Below, in pieces: positions 1-7,319 of a stretch of 64,000 bases of DNA (its first letter is position 1; each line of letters opens with the position of its first letter). The notes beneath the pieces are model-generated. The model was not told the DNA's origin and ran no database searches. It was given only the letters and a program-made list of their open reading frames with translations. Origin of the DNA: Sulfitobacter sp. DFL-14 (GTDB lineage Bacteria > Pseudomonadota > Alphaproteobacteria > Rhodobacterales > Rhodobacteraceae); the NCBI RefSeq assembly GCF_003335585.1, contig NZ_QBFD01000015.1, positions 258,304-322,303 of the forward strand. The letters are read 5' to 3'. A program made the position numbers and the translations under genes.

Positions 1-141
1 GCGCCGCCCGCCGGGCTGGTCGCACGGTCCAAGCGTTATGCGATGCTGGTCGAAAACGGCAAGGTCACCCTGTTCCAGCCCGAGGAAAACTCCGGTGTCT
101 GCGACGTGTCGGGCGGCGAGGGTCTGCTGGCCAGCATGTAA
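1..141 (+). CDS. Peroxiredoxin (Prx5-like), C-terminal fragment
   Basis: Open from the left edge to a TAA at 139-141, giving the last 46 residues. The text RSKRYAMLVENGKVTLF followed by EENSGVCDVSGGE matches the conserved C-terminal strand and helix of atypical two-Cys (Prx5/AhpE-like) peroxiredoxins, thiol peroxidases that reduce H2O2 and alkyl hydroperoxides. The peroxidatic cysteine would lie upstream, outside the window. The C-terminal Cys in GVCDVSG sits where many bacterial Prx5 proteins have a Cys. It is followed by an inverted repeat and a strong terminator and is convergent with the mscS operon. Family assignment rests on the tail only. Confidence 0.8.
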   Translation, partial: APPAGLVARSKRYAMLVENGKVTLFQPEENSGVCDVSGGEGLLASM

Positions 142-153
142 GAACCAAAGCGC

Positions 154-241
154 CCCGCCTTAAACTTGAATCGCCGATACCCTGCCGCGCTTCGCGCTCT
201 CGGGACATCGGCGATACTGAGTGTATCAGGTTCAAGGCGGG
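154..241. repeat. Nested imperfect inverted repeat
   Basis: Arms CCCGCCTT (154-161) and AAGGCGGG (234-241) enclose ATCGCCGAT (170-178) and ATCGGCGAT (207-215), both perfect pairs, plus a small GATAC/GTATC hairpin (213-227). This could fold as one long branched stem. It lies just after the peroxiredoxin stop and before a separate terminator, so it is not needed for termination. It could be a 3'-UTR structure, a small RNA or an intergenic repeat. Confidence 0.5.
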
Positions 242-248
242 ACGCTGT

Positions 249-285
249 AAAAGGCCGGGCCTCCGATAGAGGGGCCCGGCCTTTT
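249..285. terminator. Bidirectional intrinsic terminator
   Basis: A perfect 13-bp stem (249-261 with 273-285) ends in AAAA on one side and TTTT on the other, with an 11-nt loop. It lies between the convergent peroxiredoxin gene and the mscS operon, so it can terminate both. Confidence 0.9.
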
Positions 286-300
286 CCTGGCAAGCACTGT

Positions 301-1155
301 TCAGCTTGCCTGGTACAATGTCCGCGTCGGGAACGGAATATCGACGCCACCGGCATCCAGCGCCTCTTTGACCTGACGGGTCATATCGGCCTTGAACCCG
401 AAATAATCCCCGGCATCGCACCAGACCCGCACCAGAAAATCGACGGAACTGTCGCCCAGGTTCGTGACCTGAACGAATGGGGCGGGTTCGGTCTTTGCCC
501 GTGCATCCGCCATGATGGTGTCGTGAATAATGGTTTCAGCATCCTTGAGATTCGCACCATAACCCACCCCGAAAGTCCATTCGGCACGCCGGGTGGGGTT
601 GACCGAATAATTGTCGATCACATTGCCCCAGACCTGTGAATTCGGCACGATGACATGGACATTCGACAGATCGGCAAGCTCGGTGAAGTTCAGGTTGATC
701 TGCTTGACCGTTCCCATCTTTCCGGCGACCTCCACAAAATCACCGATCTTGATCGGGCGAAACAGGATCAGCATGACACCGGCGGCAACATTGGACAGCG
801 TCCCCTGCAGCGCCAGGCCGATCGCCAGACCGGCGGCACCGATGAGCGCAACAACCGAAGTGGTCTGCACCCCGAAGGTGTTAAGCACGAACAGTACCGC
901 GAAACCCAGGACCACATAGCGCACGATGGACGCCAGAAAATCGAACAGCATCTCGTCCAGGTGCCGGTTCCTCTTGCCCAGGTTCTGGACCCGGCGTTGC
1001 AACCAACTGGAGATAATCCAGCCCGCCAGCAGAATGGCAATCGCACCCAGGATGGAGCCTGCGGTGCTCGCCAGAAACTCAAGCGTCAAGAGATCGGCAA
1101 GCGATTTGCCATTCCAGATCTCGGTATTCAGAAAATTATTCAACTCTTTATCCAT
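301..1155 (-). CDS. Small-conductance mechanosensitive channel, MscS family
   Basis: 284 aa. Three membrane helices are visible at about residues 31-50, 75-93 and 101-131. The third is the Ala/Gly-rich pore helix (GAAGLAIGLALQG) diagnostic of MscS, followed by the beta domain (GDFVEVAGKMGTV). MscS homoheptamers in the inner membrane open under membrane tension to release solutes during hypo-osmotic shock. Length is near that of E. coli MscS (286 aa). The ATG overlaps the pterin dehydratase stop (TGATG), so it is the last gene of a tightly coupled five-gene operon and ends at the shared terminator at 249-285. Confidence 0.93.
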   Translation of the reverse strand: MDKELNNFLNTEIWNGKSLADLLTLEFLASTAGSILGAIAILLAGWIISSWLQRRVQNLGKRNRHLDEMLFDFLASIVRYVVLGFAVLFVLNTFGVQTTSVVALIGAAGLAIGLALQGTLSNVAAGVMLILFRPIKIGDFVEVAGKMGTVKQINLNFTELADLSNVHVIVPNSQVWGNVIDNYSVNPTRRAEWTFGVGYGANLKDAETIIHDTIMADARAKTEPAPFVQVTNLGDSSVDFLVRVWCDAGDYFGFKADMTRQVKEALDAGGVDIPFPTRTLYQAS

Positions 1156-1478
1156 CAGTCCCCGTCCACTCGGTCCTTTTCGATTCCGTACAATCCATCC
1201 ATCTTGCGGGCCAGTTTCGCGTCCAGCGTGGTCAGGCTGTCCACGTCATGTGTGGTCAGCGTCACATTCACCGTCTTGTACACATTGTCCCATTCGGGGT
1301 GGTGATCCCATTTTTCGGCCCAGATGGCCACCCGCGTCATCCAACCGAATGCCTCCACGAAATTCTGAAAGACAAAGGTCTTGCGGATGGCATCGCGGCC
1401 TTCGGTCATCTCCCAGCCACTTTCGAACAAGGGTTGCAGCACGGTGTGGCGTGTCTCTTCACTGAGTTTCTCGGTCAT
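1155..1478 (-). CDS. phhB: 4a-hydroxytetrahydrobiopterin dehydratase (pterin-4a-carbinolamine dehydratase)
   Basis: 107 aa, the usual family length. The signature WDHHPEW and the following [19 protein letters not shown] match the PCD/DCoH fold, in which the paired His residues take part in dehydrating 4a-hydroxytetrahydrobiopterin. The reaction recycles the pterin cofactor of aromatic amino acid hydroxylases, but bacteria without such a hydroxylase often keep the gene, with proposed roles in molybdopterin metabolism. No hydroxylase is in this window. Its start overlaps the GNAT gene stop by 4 nt (ATGA) and its stop overlaps mscS. Confidence 0.93.
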   Translation of the reverse strand: MTEKLSEETRHTVLQPLFESGWEMTEGRDAIRKTFVFQNFVEAFGWMTRVAIWAEKWDHHPEWDNVYKTVNVTLTTHDVDSLTTLDAKLARKMDGLYGIEKDRVDGD

Positions 1479-2662
1479 TGCTGTTCCTCTATCTGAACGT
1501 GTTTGAACGGGCCGTATTCGGTCAGCACTTCAATTTCATGATCCACCGCTTCCCGTTCGGCCTGTAGATAGTTCTCGACCGCGCGGGTGAAACCTGCATC
1601 GCGCATCCAGTGCAAGGACCAGGTCGGGGTCGGCAGATAGCCGCGCGCCAGTTTGTGTTCGCCCTGTGCCCCCGCCTCGACGGTTTTCAGACCGCGCGCG
1701 ATGGCGATATCCATCGCCTGATAATAGCACAGTTCGAAGTGCAGGCAGGGATGGTGTTCAATACACCCCCAATAGCGCCCGTAAAGAGCATGCCGTCCGA
1801 CAAAGTTCAGCGCTCCGGCGACCCATCGTCCCTCGCGCTCCGCCAGCACCAGCACCATGTCGTCGCGCAGGGTTTCCTGGGCCAGATCGAAGAACCGACG
1901 CGTCAGGTAAGGTGAACCCCATTTGCGCACGCCCGTGTCCTGGTAGAACTGCCAGAACGCGTCCCAGTGTTCTGGCCGCAGGTCGTCGCCGGTAAAGGTA
2001 TGGATGGTGCCGCCGAACCCCTGTGCCTGCGCGCGTTCCTTGCGCAGGTTCTTGCGCTTGCGGGAGTTGAGCCCCGCGAGAAAGTCGTCGAAATCCGCAT
2101 AACCCTCGTTGCGCCAATGGAATTGCTGCGACTTGCGCACCATCATGCCCAACGCTTCCGCCCTAGCAACCTCATGGCCGGTGCAAAAGGTGACATGCAG
2201 CGAAGACAGGCCATTGTTGTCGGTCAGTTGCATCGCCCCCTGCACCAAGGCCGCCAGCCCCGTCTCTTCGAACCCCGGTCGGGTCAGAAACCGGCGGCCC
2301 GTCGCGGGGGTATGCGGCACGGCAATCTGCAACTTGGGATAATACCGGCCGCCCGCCTGCTCATAGGCATGGGCCCAGTTGTGATCAAAAATGTATTCAC
2401 CCTGCGAATGGGATTTCGCATAAAGCGGCGCAACCGCGATGACCTGCCCTGCCACGGAGGCCGCCAGATACTGGGGCTGCCACCCCGTACCGGCGCCGAC
2501 ACTGCCGCTTTCTTCCAGTGCGGACAGGAAACGGTAGGTCGTGAAGGGGTCGTATGGCCCGCCGCCATCGCCGGTCTCGGGGCAGGCGCAGGCATCCCAA
2601 TCGGCCTGCCCGATCTCGGACAGGTGGGGAACCACCCTGATTTCAATCTCTTGTGCGCTCAT
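1475..2662 (-). CDS. FemAB/GNAT-like acyltransferase family protein (COG3146 type)
   Basis: 395 aa. The text [39 protein letters not shown] and the C-terminal [19 protein letters not shown] matches a proteobacterial family of peptidogalycan-biosynthesis/GNAT-fold proteins with no firmly established reaction. By family fold it should transfer an acyl or aminoacyl group. There is no signal peptide or membrane segment, so it is probably cytoplasmic. It is the third gene of the operon, 46 bp after the phosphodiesterase and overlapping the pterin dehydratase by 4 nt. The family call is fairly sure; the substrate is unknown. Confidence 0.8.
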   Translation of the reverse strand: MSAQEIEIRVVPHLSEIGQADWDACACPETGDGGGPYDPFTTYRFLSALEESGSVGAGTGWQPQYLAASVAGQVIAVAPLYAKSHSQGEYIFDHNWAHAYEQAGGRYYPKLQIAVPHTPATGRRFLTRPGFEETGLAALVQGAMQLTDNNGLSSLHVTFCTGHEVARAEALGMMVRKSQQFHWRNEGYADFDDFLAGLNSRKRKNLRKERAQAQGFGGTIHTFTGDDLRPEHWDAFWQFYQDTGVRKWGSPYLTRRFFDLAQETLRDDMVLVLAEREGRWVAGALNFVGRHALYGRYWGCIEHHPCLHFELCYYQAMDIAIARGLKTVEAGAQGEHKLARGYLPTPTWSLHWMRDAGFTRAVENYLQAEREAVDHEIEVLTEYGPFKHVQIEEQQ

Positions 2663-2708
2663 GCCTATTGCCCTGCCTGCCCTTTATCTGGTCCGGGCAC
2701 GCGCCGGA

Positions 2709-3470
2709 TCAAGCGGGAATGGCCGGTGAATACCCTTCAAAGGTGATATTATCCGCGACCCTGCGCGCCCATGCCTCCTGCGCTGCATCGCGAATCGTCC
2801 AGCAGCAGATCATCGCGCCCTTCGCCTTGATCTCTGCCACGCGGGGACGTGCGAGATCGTCGACCTCATGGCTGATGAATGACGCCCCGACCCGGTCGAA
2901 ATCGGGCACTTCGCGCAGCACATCGCAGGTGGCACGCGGCAATGGCCAGTCTTCATACCGGTAGGCGCTGGTCACGATGCCACGGGGCACCTCGGGCAGC
3001 AGTTCAGCCATCCGGGCCACCGAATGCGGATTGAAGGACATCACTGCAACCGGGCCGACATACCCGGCAAGGCCTTCGGCAGCCGCCGCTTCCAATGGCC
3101 CGATGTCCTGGCTCATACCGCCATCCTGATCTTTCAGTTCGATCAGGAGCGGCACTTGCCCCGCCACCAGGTCAAGGATTTCCCGCAGGGGCGGTATCCC
3201 CTCGTCGCCGCCTTTCAGCTGGGTTTGCGCCAGTTCTTCGGCCTTGCGCAACCGCAGGGCACCCGACGCGACCGACAGACGGTCCAGCGCATAGTCATGA
3301 AAGACCATTGCCGCATGATCAGCGCTCAGCTGCAGGTCAATTTCGATCCCGTATCCCGCCGCGATGGCCGCGCGGATGGAAGCCCGGCTGTTTTCAGGCA
3401 GTCCGGCGTTCACATCGTGAAGGCCCCTGTGTGCGATAGGGGTAGAGTGGAAAGCGCGCGGCAGGGTCAT
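2709..3470 (-). CDS. Glycerophosphodiester phosphodiesterase family protein
   Basis: 253 aa. The GDPD active-site motifs are in order: H14-R-G (AHRGLHD), E43/D45 (GIEIDLQLS) and H58 (VFHDYALDRLS), then LLIELKD. The family hydrolyses glycerophosphodiesters to an alcohol and glycerol 3-phosphate with a metal-assisted two-His mechanism. There is no signal peptide, so it should act on cytoplasmic substrates, like UgpQ rather than periplasmic GlpQ. The ATG overlaps the RidA stop by 4 nt (ATGA). Confidence 0.92.
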   Translation of the reverse strand: MTLPRAFHSTPIAHRGLHDVNAGLPENSRASIRAAIAAGYGIEIDLQLSADHAAMVFHDYALDRLSVASGALRLRKAEELAQTQLKGGDEGIPPLREILDLVAGQVPLLIELKDQDGGMSQDIGPLEAAAAEGLAGYVGPVAVMSFNPHSVARMAELLPEVPRGIVTSAYRYEDWPLPRATCDVLREVPDFDRVGASFISHEVDDLARPRVAEIKAKGAMICCWTIRDAAQEAWARRVADNITFEGYSPAIPA

Positions 3471-3925
3471 TTGATTTCGAAGATGCCTTCGATTTCGACC
3501 GCAACGCCCAACGGGAGCGAAGGCGCTGAAACCGCGGAACGGGCATGCCGCCCCGCGTCCCCCAGCGCCGCGACCAGAAAGTCGGAGGCGCCATTGATGA
3601 CCTTGGGCTGATCGGTGAAATCTTCGGTGGAGTTGACAAAACCGGTCAGCTTGATGACCCGAACCAACCGCTCGATATCGCCCCCGCAGGCCGCCTTGAC
3701 CTGGGCGAGCAGGCTGATGGCACAGGATTTTGCCGCATCTGCCCCTTGCTCGACAGTCATGTCGGCGCCCAGCTTTCCGAGGATAAAACCATCCGGCCCA
3801 TTGGAAATCTGGCCGGAAACGTAAAGGATATTCCCAACCTGCACGTAAGGCACATAGTTTGCCGCCGGGGCGGGCGCATCGGGCAGGGTCACGCCCAGTG
3901 CCGACAGCTGGTCTGCAAAACTCAT
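3467..3925 (-). CDS. RidA family protein (enamine/imine deaminase)
   Basis: 152 aa. The text NYVPYVQVGNILYVSGQIS and the C-terminal SAVSAPSLPLGVAVEIEGIFEI match the YjgF/YER057c/UK114 family. These trimeric proteins hydrolyse reactive enamine/imine intermediates made by PLP enzymes, or act in related amine chemistry. The family's Arg that contacts substrate carboxylate (usually in HVRR/ARS...) appears as ARSAVSAPSLP here. It is the first gene of the five-gene operon, with its promoter presumably in 3926-3995. The exact subfamily is not certain. Confidence 0.88.
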   Translation of the reverse strand: MSFADQLSALGVTLPDAPAPAANYVPYVQVGNILYVSGQISNGPDGFILGKLGADMTVEQGADAAKSCAISLLAQVKAACGGDIERLVRVIKLTGFVNSTEDFTDQPKVINGASDFLVAALGDAGRHARSAVSAPSLPLGVAVEIEGIFEIK

Positions 3926-3995
3926 GGATCGTCCTTTCGCGAATATTGCTTACGCAGAAACTAGCGCCGCAGCGCGGAATCCGAAAGCCCCGCGA

Positions 3996-5306
3996 TCAAC
4001 TTTCGCGAAACGCGCGGGCGAAATAATCTGCAACCGGTTTGACAAGATAAGCCATGGGGGACCGTTCACCGGTGCGGATGAAAGCTTCCACCGGCATGCC
4101 GGGCAACAGGATCGTCCCTTCCGGCAGCTTGTCCATCTCGCCGGGGTTCAGCGCAATTTCCGCACGGAAATAGGATTGGCCCGTGGCCTCGTCCTCTATC
4201 GCATCCGCCGAAATCTGCATGACCTGCCCCACCAGTTCCGGCGTCGTGCGCTGGTCCAGCGCCGACATGCGCAGGTTGACCTGCTGGCCGACAACGATCT
4301 GGTCGATGTGGATCGGCAGAACCCGCGCCGCGATCACCAGCGGCCTGTCCTGCGGCACCAGGAACATCAGTGGTTCCGCCGCCCGCACGACCGACCGGGG
4401 GGTCTGCACCTGAAGCCCGTAGATGATGCCGGAGACTGGCGCGCGGATCGACAGGCGCTCGATCTCGTTTTGCAGGGCGCGGCGTTGCTGGATCAGCTCA
4501 AGCTCCCGATACCGCAGATCACGCAGGCGGGTGATGGCCTCTTCCCGACCTGCGGTGCCCAGTTTCAGGATCTCGATCTCGATCTCGGTGATCCGTTCCT
4601 CGGATTGTGCCCGGCTGGCCGCCAGTTCACCGATCTGCCCGGTCAACCGCGCCTTTTCCCTTTGCAGGTTCAGCACGGTCGAGGCCTGCGCCAATCCGCG
4701 ATCCAGCAAGGACTGCTGGTTCGAAAGTTCCTGTTCAATCAGCCCAAGCTGCTGGGCAAGCGCGTCTTCCTGCGCGGTGACGCCATTGATCTGCGCGCCG
4801 ATCTGATTGCGGCGCTTGCCCAATTGCTCGATCTCCCGCGCGACAGAGGCACGGCGGGCGACGAAGAGATTTTGCTGCCCCTCCATCAGCTCCGCAATTT
4901 CGGGATCCCTTGCACCGGTCGCGATCAATTCCTTTTCGTAAACGATTTCTTCGGCTTCGTCGCGCTCGGCTTCGAAACGGCCACGGCGGGCCATCAGCTC
5001 GTACAATTGCCCTTCGACGATCGCCAGTTGCGACCCGATCTGCTGGCCATCCAGCTGCAGCAAAATATCCCCTGCGACCACTGCATCGCCCTCGACCACA
5101 CGGATTTCGGCAACGACACCGCCGTTTTCATGCTGCACGATCTGCCGGTTCCGCTCCACTTCGATGCGTCCCGATGCGACCACCGCACCGGCGATCTGGG
5201 TCATCATCGCCCAGGTGCCAAACCCGCCGACCAGCACCAACAGGCCGAGAAGGCCAATGACAACAGGCCCGGTCGCGGACCACCTTCTTGTCGGTTGCGG
5301 GGTCAT
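3996..5306 (-). CDS. Type I secretion periplasmic adaptor (HlyD/PrtE family)
   Basis: 436 aa. One N-terminal membrane helix (about residues 16-34) is followed by a lipoyl/barrel half (VVASGRIEVERNRQIVQHENGGVV), a long Gln/Glu/Arg-rich alpha-hairpin (about 90-290) and the returning half with the family motif IYGLQVQTPRSVVRAAEPLMFLVP. It bridges the inner-membrane ABC exporter to a TolC-type outer-membrane channel. It is translationally coupled (ATGA) to the ABC gene at 5303. No TolC and no RTX-like substrate are present in the window. Confidence 0.93.
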   Translation of the reverse strand: MTPQPTRRWSATGPVVIGLLGLLVLVGGFGTWAMMTQIAGAVVASGRIEVERNRQIVQHENGGVVAEIRVVEGDAVVAGDILLQLDGQQIGSQLAIVEGQLYELMARRGRFEAERDEAEEIVYEKELIATGARDPEIAELMEGQQNLFVARRASVAREIEQLGKRRNQIGAQINGVTAQEDALAQQLGLIEQELSNQQSLLDRGLAQASTVLNLQREKARLTGQIGELAASRAQSEERITEIEIEILKLGTAGREEAITRLRDLRYRELELIQQRRALQNEIERLSIRAPVSGIIYGLQVQTPRSVVRAAEPLMFLVPQDRPLVIAARVLPIHIDQIVVGQQVNLRMSALDQRTTPELVGQVMQISADAIEDEATGQSYFRAEIALNPGEMDKLPEGTILLPGMPVEAFIRTGERSPMAYLVKPVADYFARAFRES

Positions 5307-7039
5307 GTGACACCTCCTGCGTCCGCCGGGGCCGATTGGATCGCCTTCGCGTTCTTGACCATGCCTGCCAGCACCTCATCCTTGGGCCCGAAGGCCATGC
5401 GCATGCCACCATCCAGCACCAGCAATGTGTCGCATTCCTGTATCGCCGCCGGGCGGTGCGCCATGATGAGGACAGAACGGCCATCGGCCTTCATCGACCG
5501 GATCGCATGGTTCAGCGCTTGCGAGCCGACATTGTCGAGGTTGGAATTCGGTTCGTCCAGGACAAGGATCACCGGATTGTCGTAAAGCGCACGGGCCAGC
5601 CCGATCCGCTGCATCTGACCGCCCGACAGCCGGATCTGCCCGGCACTGACTTGGGTATCATAGCCTTTGGGCAGTTCGAGGATCATCTCATGCGCTGCCG
5701 CCTTCTTGGCCGCTTCGATGACCTTTGCATCGTCGGGCTGCGGCGACAGGCGTGCGATGTTTTCCGCAATCGTGCCGTCGAACAATTGGACCCGCTGCGG
5801 CAGGTAGCCGATGTGCCGGCCCAGCACTTCGGCCCCATAGTGATCCAGCGCCGCACCATCGAGCCGCACATATCCGCCAGCAGGCGGCCAGACGCCGGTC
5901 AGGGTGCGCGCCAGGGTGGTCTTTCCTGCACCGGAGGGACCGATCACCCCGACAGCCTGCCCCGGTTCAACGTTGAAGTTGATCGACTTGAGCGAGGCCT
6001 GGCGCTCTCCCGGCGGGACAACGGTCAGGTTCTTGGCCACCAGCTTGGCCGCCGGTTTCGGCAGCGCAGTGCGCAGCGGCTCGGGCGACACGGCCCCCAG
6101 CAAGGCCGCAAGGCTCTGCCAGCCGTCGCGGCCCCGTTGCACGACCGGCCATTGATTCAGCGCCATTTCCACCGGCGCCAAGGCACGGCCCAGCAGGATG
6201 GACCCGGCGATCATCGCCCCCGGTGTCATTTCACCCTGCAACACCAGATAGGCACCCAGCCCCAGCATGGCCGACTGCAGGAACAGGCGCAGCGTCTTGG
6301 TCATTGACGAAAAGGTGCCGCCGACATCCGTCGCCCTGATCTGGCTTTCCAGCGCCTCGCCGCGGGCCTTTTGCCAACGGTCAAAGGCCGCATCGCGCAT
6401 CCCCATGGCCTGCACCATTTCGGCCTCTGTCCGGATCTGGTCCGCGATTGAACCGGCGGTCTGCCCGGCCATCCCCGCCTTTGCCTGCGAATTGCGGGAC
6501 AGGATCTGGTTGGCGAATGTAATCGCAATAAGAACCCCCGCGCCGCAGACGGCAAGCCAGCCCAGCATCGGGTGGAAGATAAAGATCGCGGCGAAAAAGA
6601 TCGGCGTCCACGGCATGTCGAAGAACGCCATCAGCACCGGTGAGGTCAGCAGCCGCTGCACAGCTTCCAGATCTGCCAGGTTGGCATTGGTCCGGGTATC
6701 CGGCGCAATCGCCGATTTGCGCACAACCGCGTCAAAGACGCGACGGTCCAAGGCATCCTGAAACCGCGCGCCCACCCGCGCCATGATGCGGCCCCGGGTG
6801 TGGTCCAGAACCCCCATCACCCCGTAGAGAAAGACCACCAGGATCGACAGGGCAATCAGCGTCTCCTCGGAGCCGGAGCCCAGGACCCGGTCATAGACCT
6901 GCAACATGTACATCGGGCCTGTCAGCATCAGCAAATTGGCAAACAGGCTGAACAGCGCCACCGTCCAGTAAAGCGCGCGACTGCGCTTGCGCACAGCGCG
7001 TAGTTCGGCAAGGCCACGTTGAGTTATTTCATCACGCAT
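5303..7039 (-). CDS. Type I secretion permease/ATPase (PrtD-like ABC exporter)
   Basis: 578 aa from the ATG at 7039, chosen because AGGAAGG lies 7-8 nt upstream; the frame stays open upstream but that part does not look coding. An N-terminal TM domain (VTVALFSLFANLLMLTGPMYMLQVYDRVLGS is the classic PrtD/LapB start) leads into an ATPase domain with Walker A GPSGAGKT (367-374), signature LSGGQ (471-475) and Walker B VLVLDEP (about 490-497). It has no C39 peptidase domain, so substrates should carry a C-terminal, uncleaved signal. It powers one-step export with the HlyD partner. Confidence 0.94.
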   Translation of the reverse strand: MRDEITQRGLAELRAVRKRSRALYWTVALFSLFANLLMLTGPMYMLQVYDRVLGSGSEETLIALSILVVFLYGVMGVLDHTRGRIMARVGARFQDALDRRVFDAVVRKSAIAPDTRTNANLADLEAVQRLLTSPVLMAFFDMPWTPIFFAAIFIFHPMLGWLAVCGAGVLIAITFANQILSRNSQAKAGMAGQTAGSIADQIRTEAEMVQAMGMRDAAFDRWQKARGEALESQIRATDVGGTFSSMTKTLRLFLQSAMLGLGAYLVLQGEMTPGAMIAGSILLGRALAPVEMALNQWPVVQRGRDGWQSLAALLGAVSPEPLRTALPKPAAKLVAKNLTVVPPGERQASLKSINFNVEPGQAVGVIGPSGAGKTTLARTLTGVWPPAGGYVRLDGAALDHYGAEVLGRHIGYLPQRVQLFDGTIAENIARLSPQPDDAKVIEAAKKAAAHEMILELPKGYDTQVSAGQIRLSGGQMQRIGLARALYDNPVILVLDEPNSNLDNVGSQALNHAIRSMKADGRSVLIMAHRPAAIQECDTLLVLDGGMRMAFGPKDEVLAGMVKNAKAIQSAPADAGGVT

Positions 7040-7319
7040 CTGCGCCTTCCTGCCCAAAGGCTGTCTAAAATCTCCGGTGTCAGGACAGACAGCGACAGAC
7101 GCCGCACATCGACCCGACAATGCCCCAAAAGGCCCGACCAGTAATGGCATAGCCAGTTTAACAGCGAATTTCCATTCCAAGAATCCGCAAGTCCGGCAAC
7201 TGTGGCCTGTTCACATCCGGCGCCCCGCGCCGCTGATCCGCGCCAATACACCCGGTTGGCCGGTCACCGGGCGGAACGGAAATTAATCGATTGCGGTGAC
7301 CCTCACCGGAAATGAAGGG

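Noticed and set aside
3924..5585. 553-aa plus-strand frame opposite the HlyD gene
   Set aside because: Codon-phase shadow of the HlyD coding strand, rich in His/Arg/Gln; no motif, and the minus-strand protein is well supported.
7040..7180. 47-residue upstream extension of the ABC exporter
   Set aside because: The extension is Cys/Pro/Gly-rich and unlike PrtD starts; a strong AGGAAGG site supports ATG 7039.
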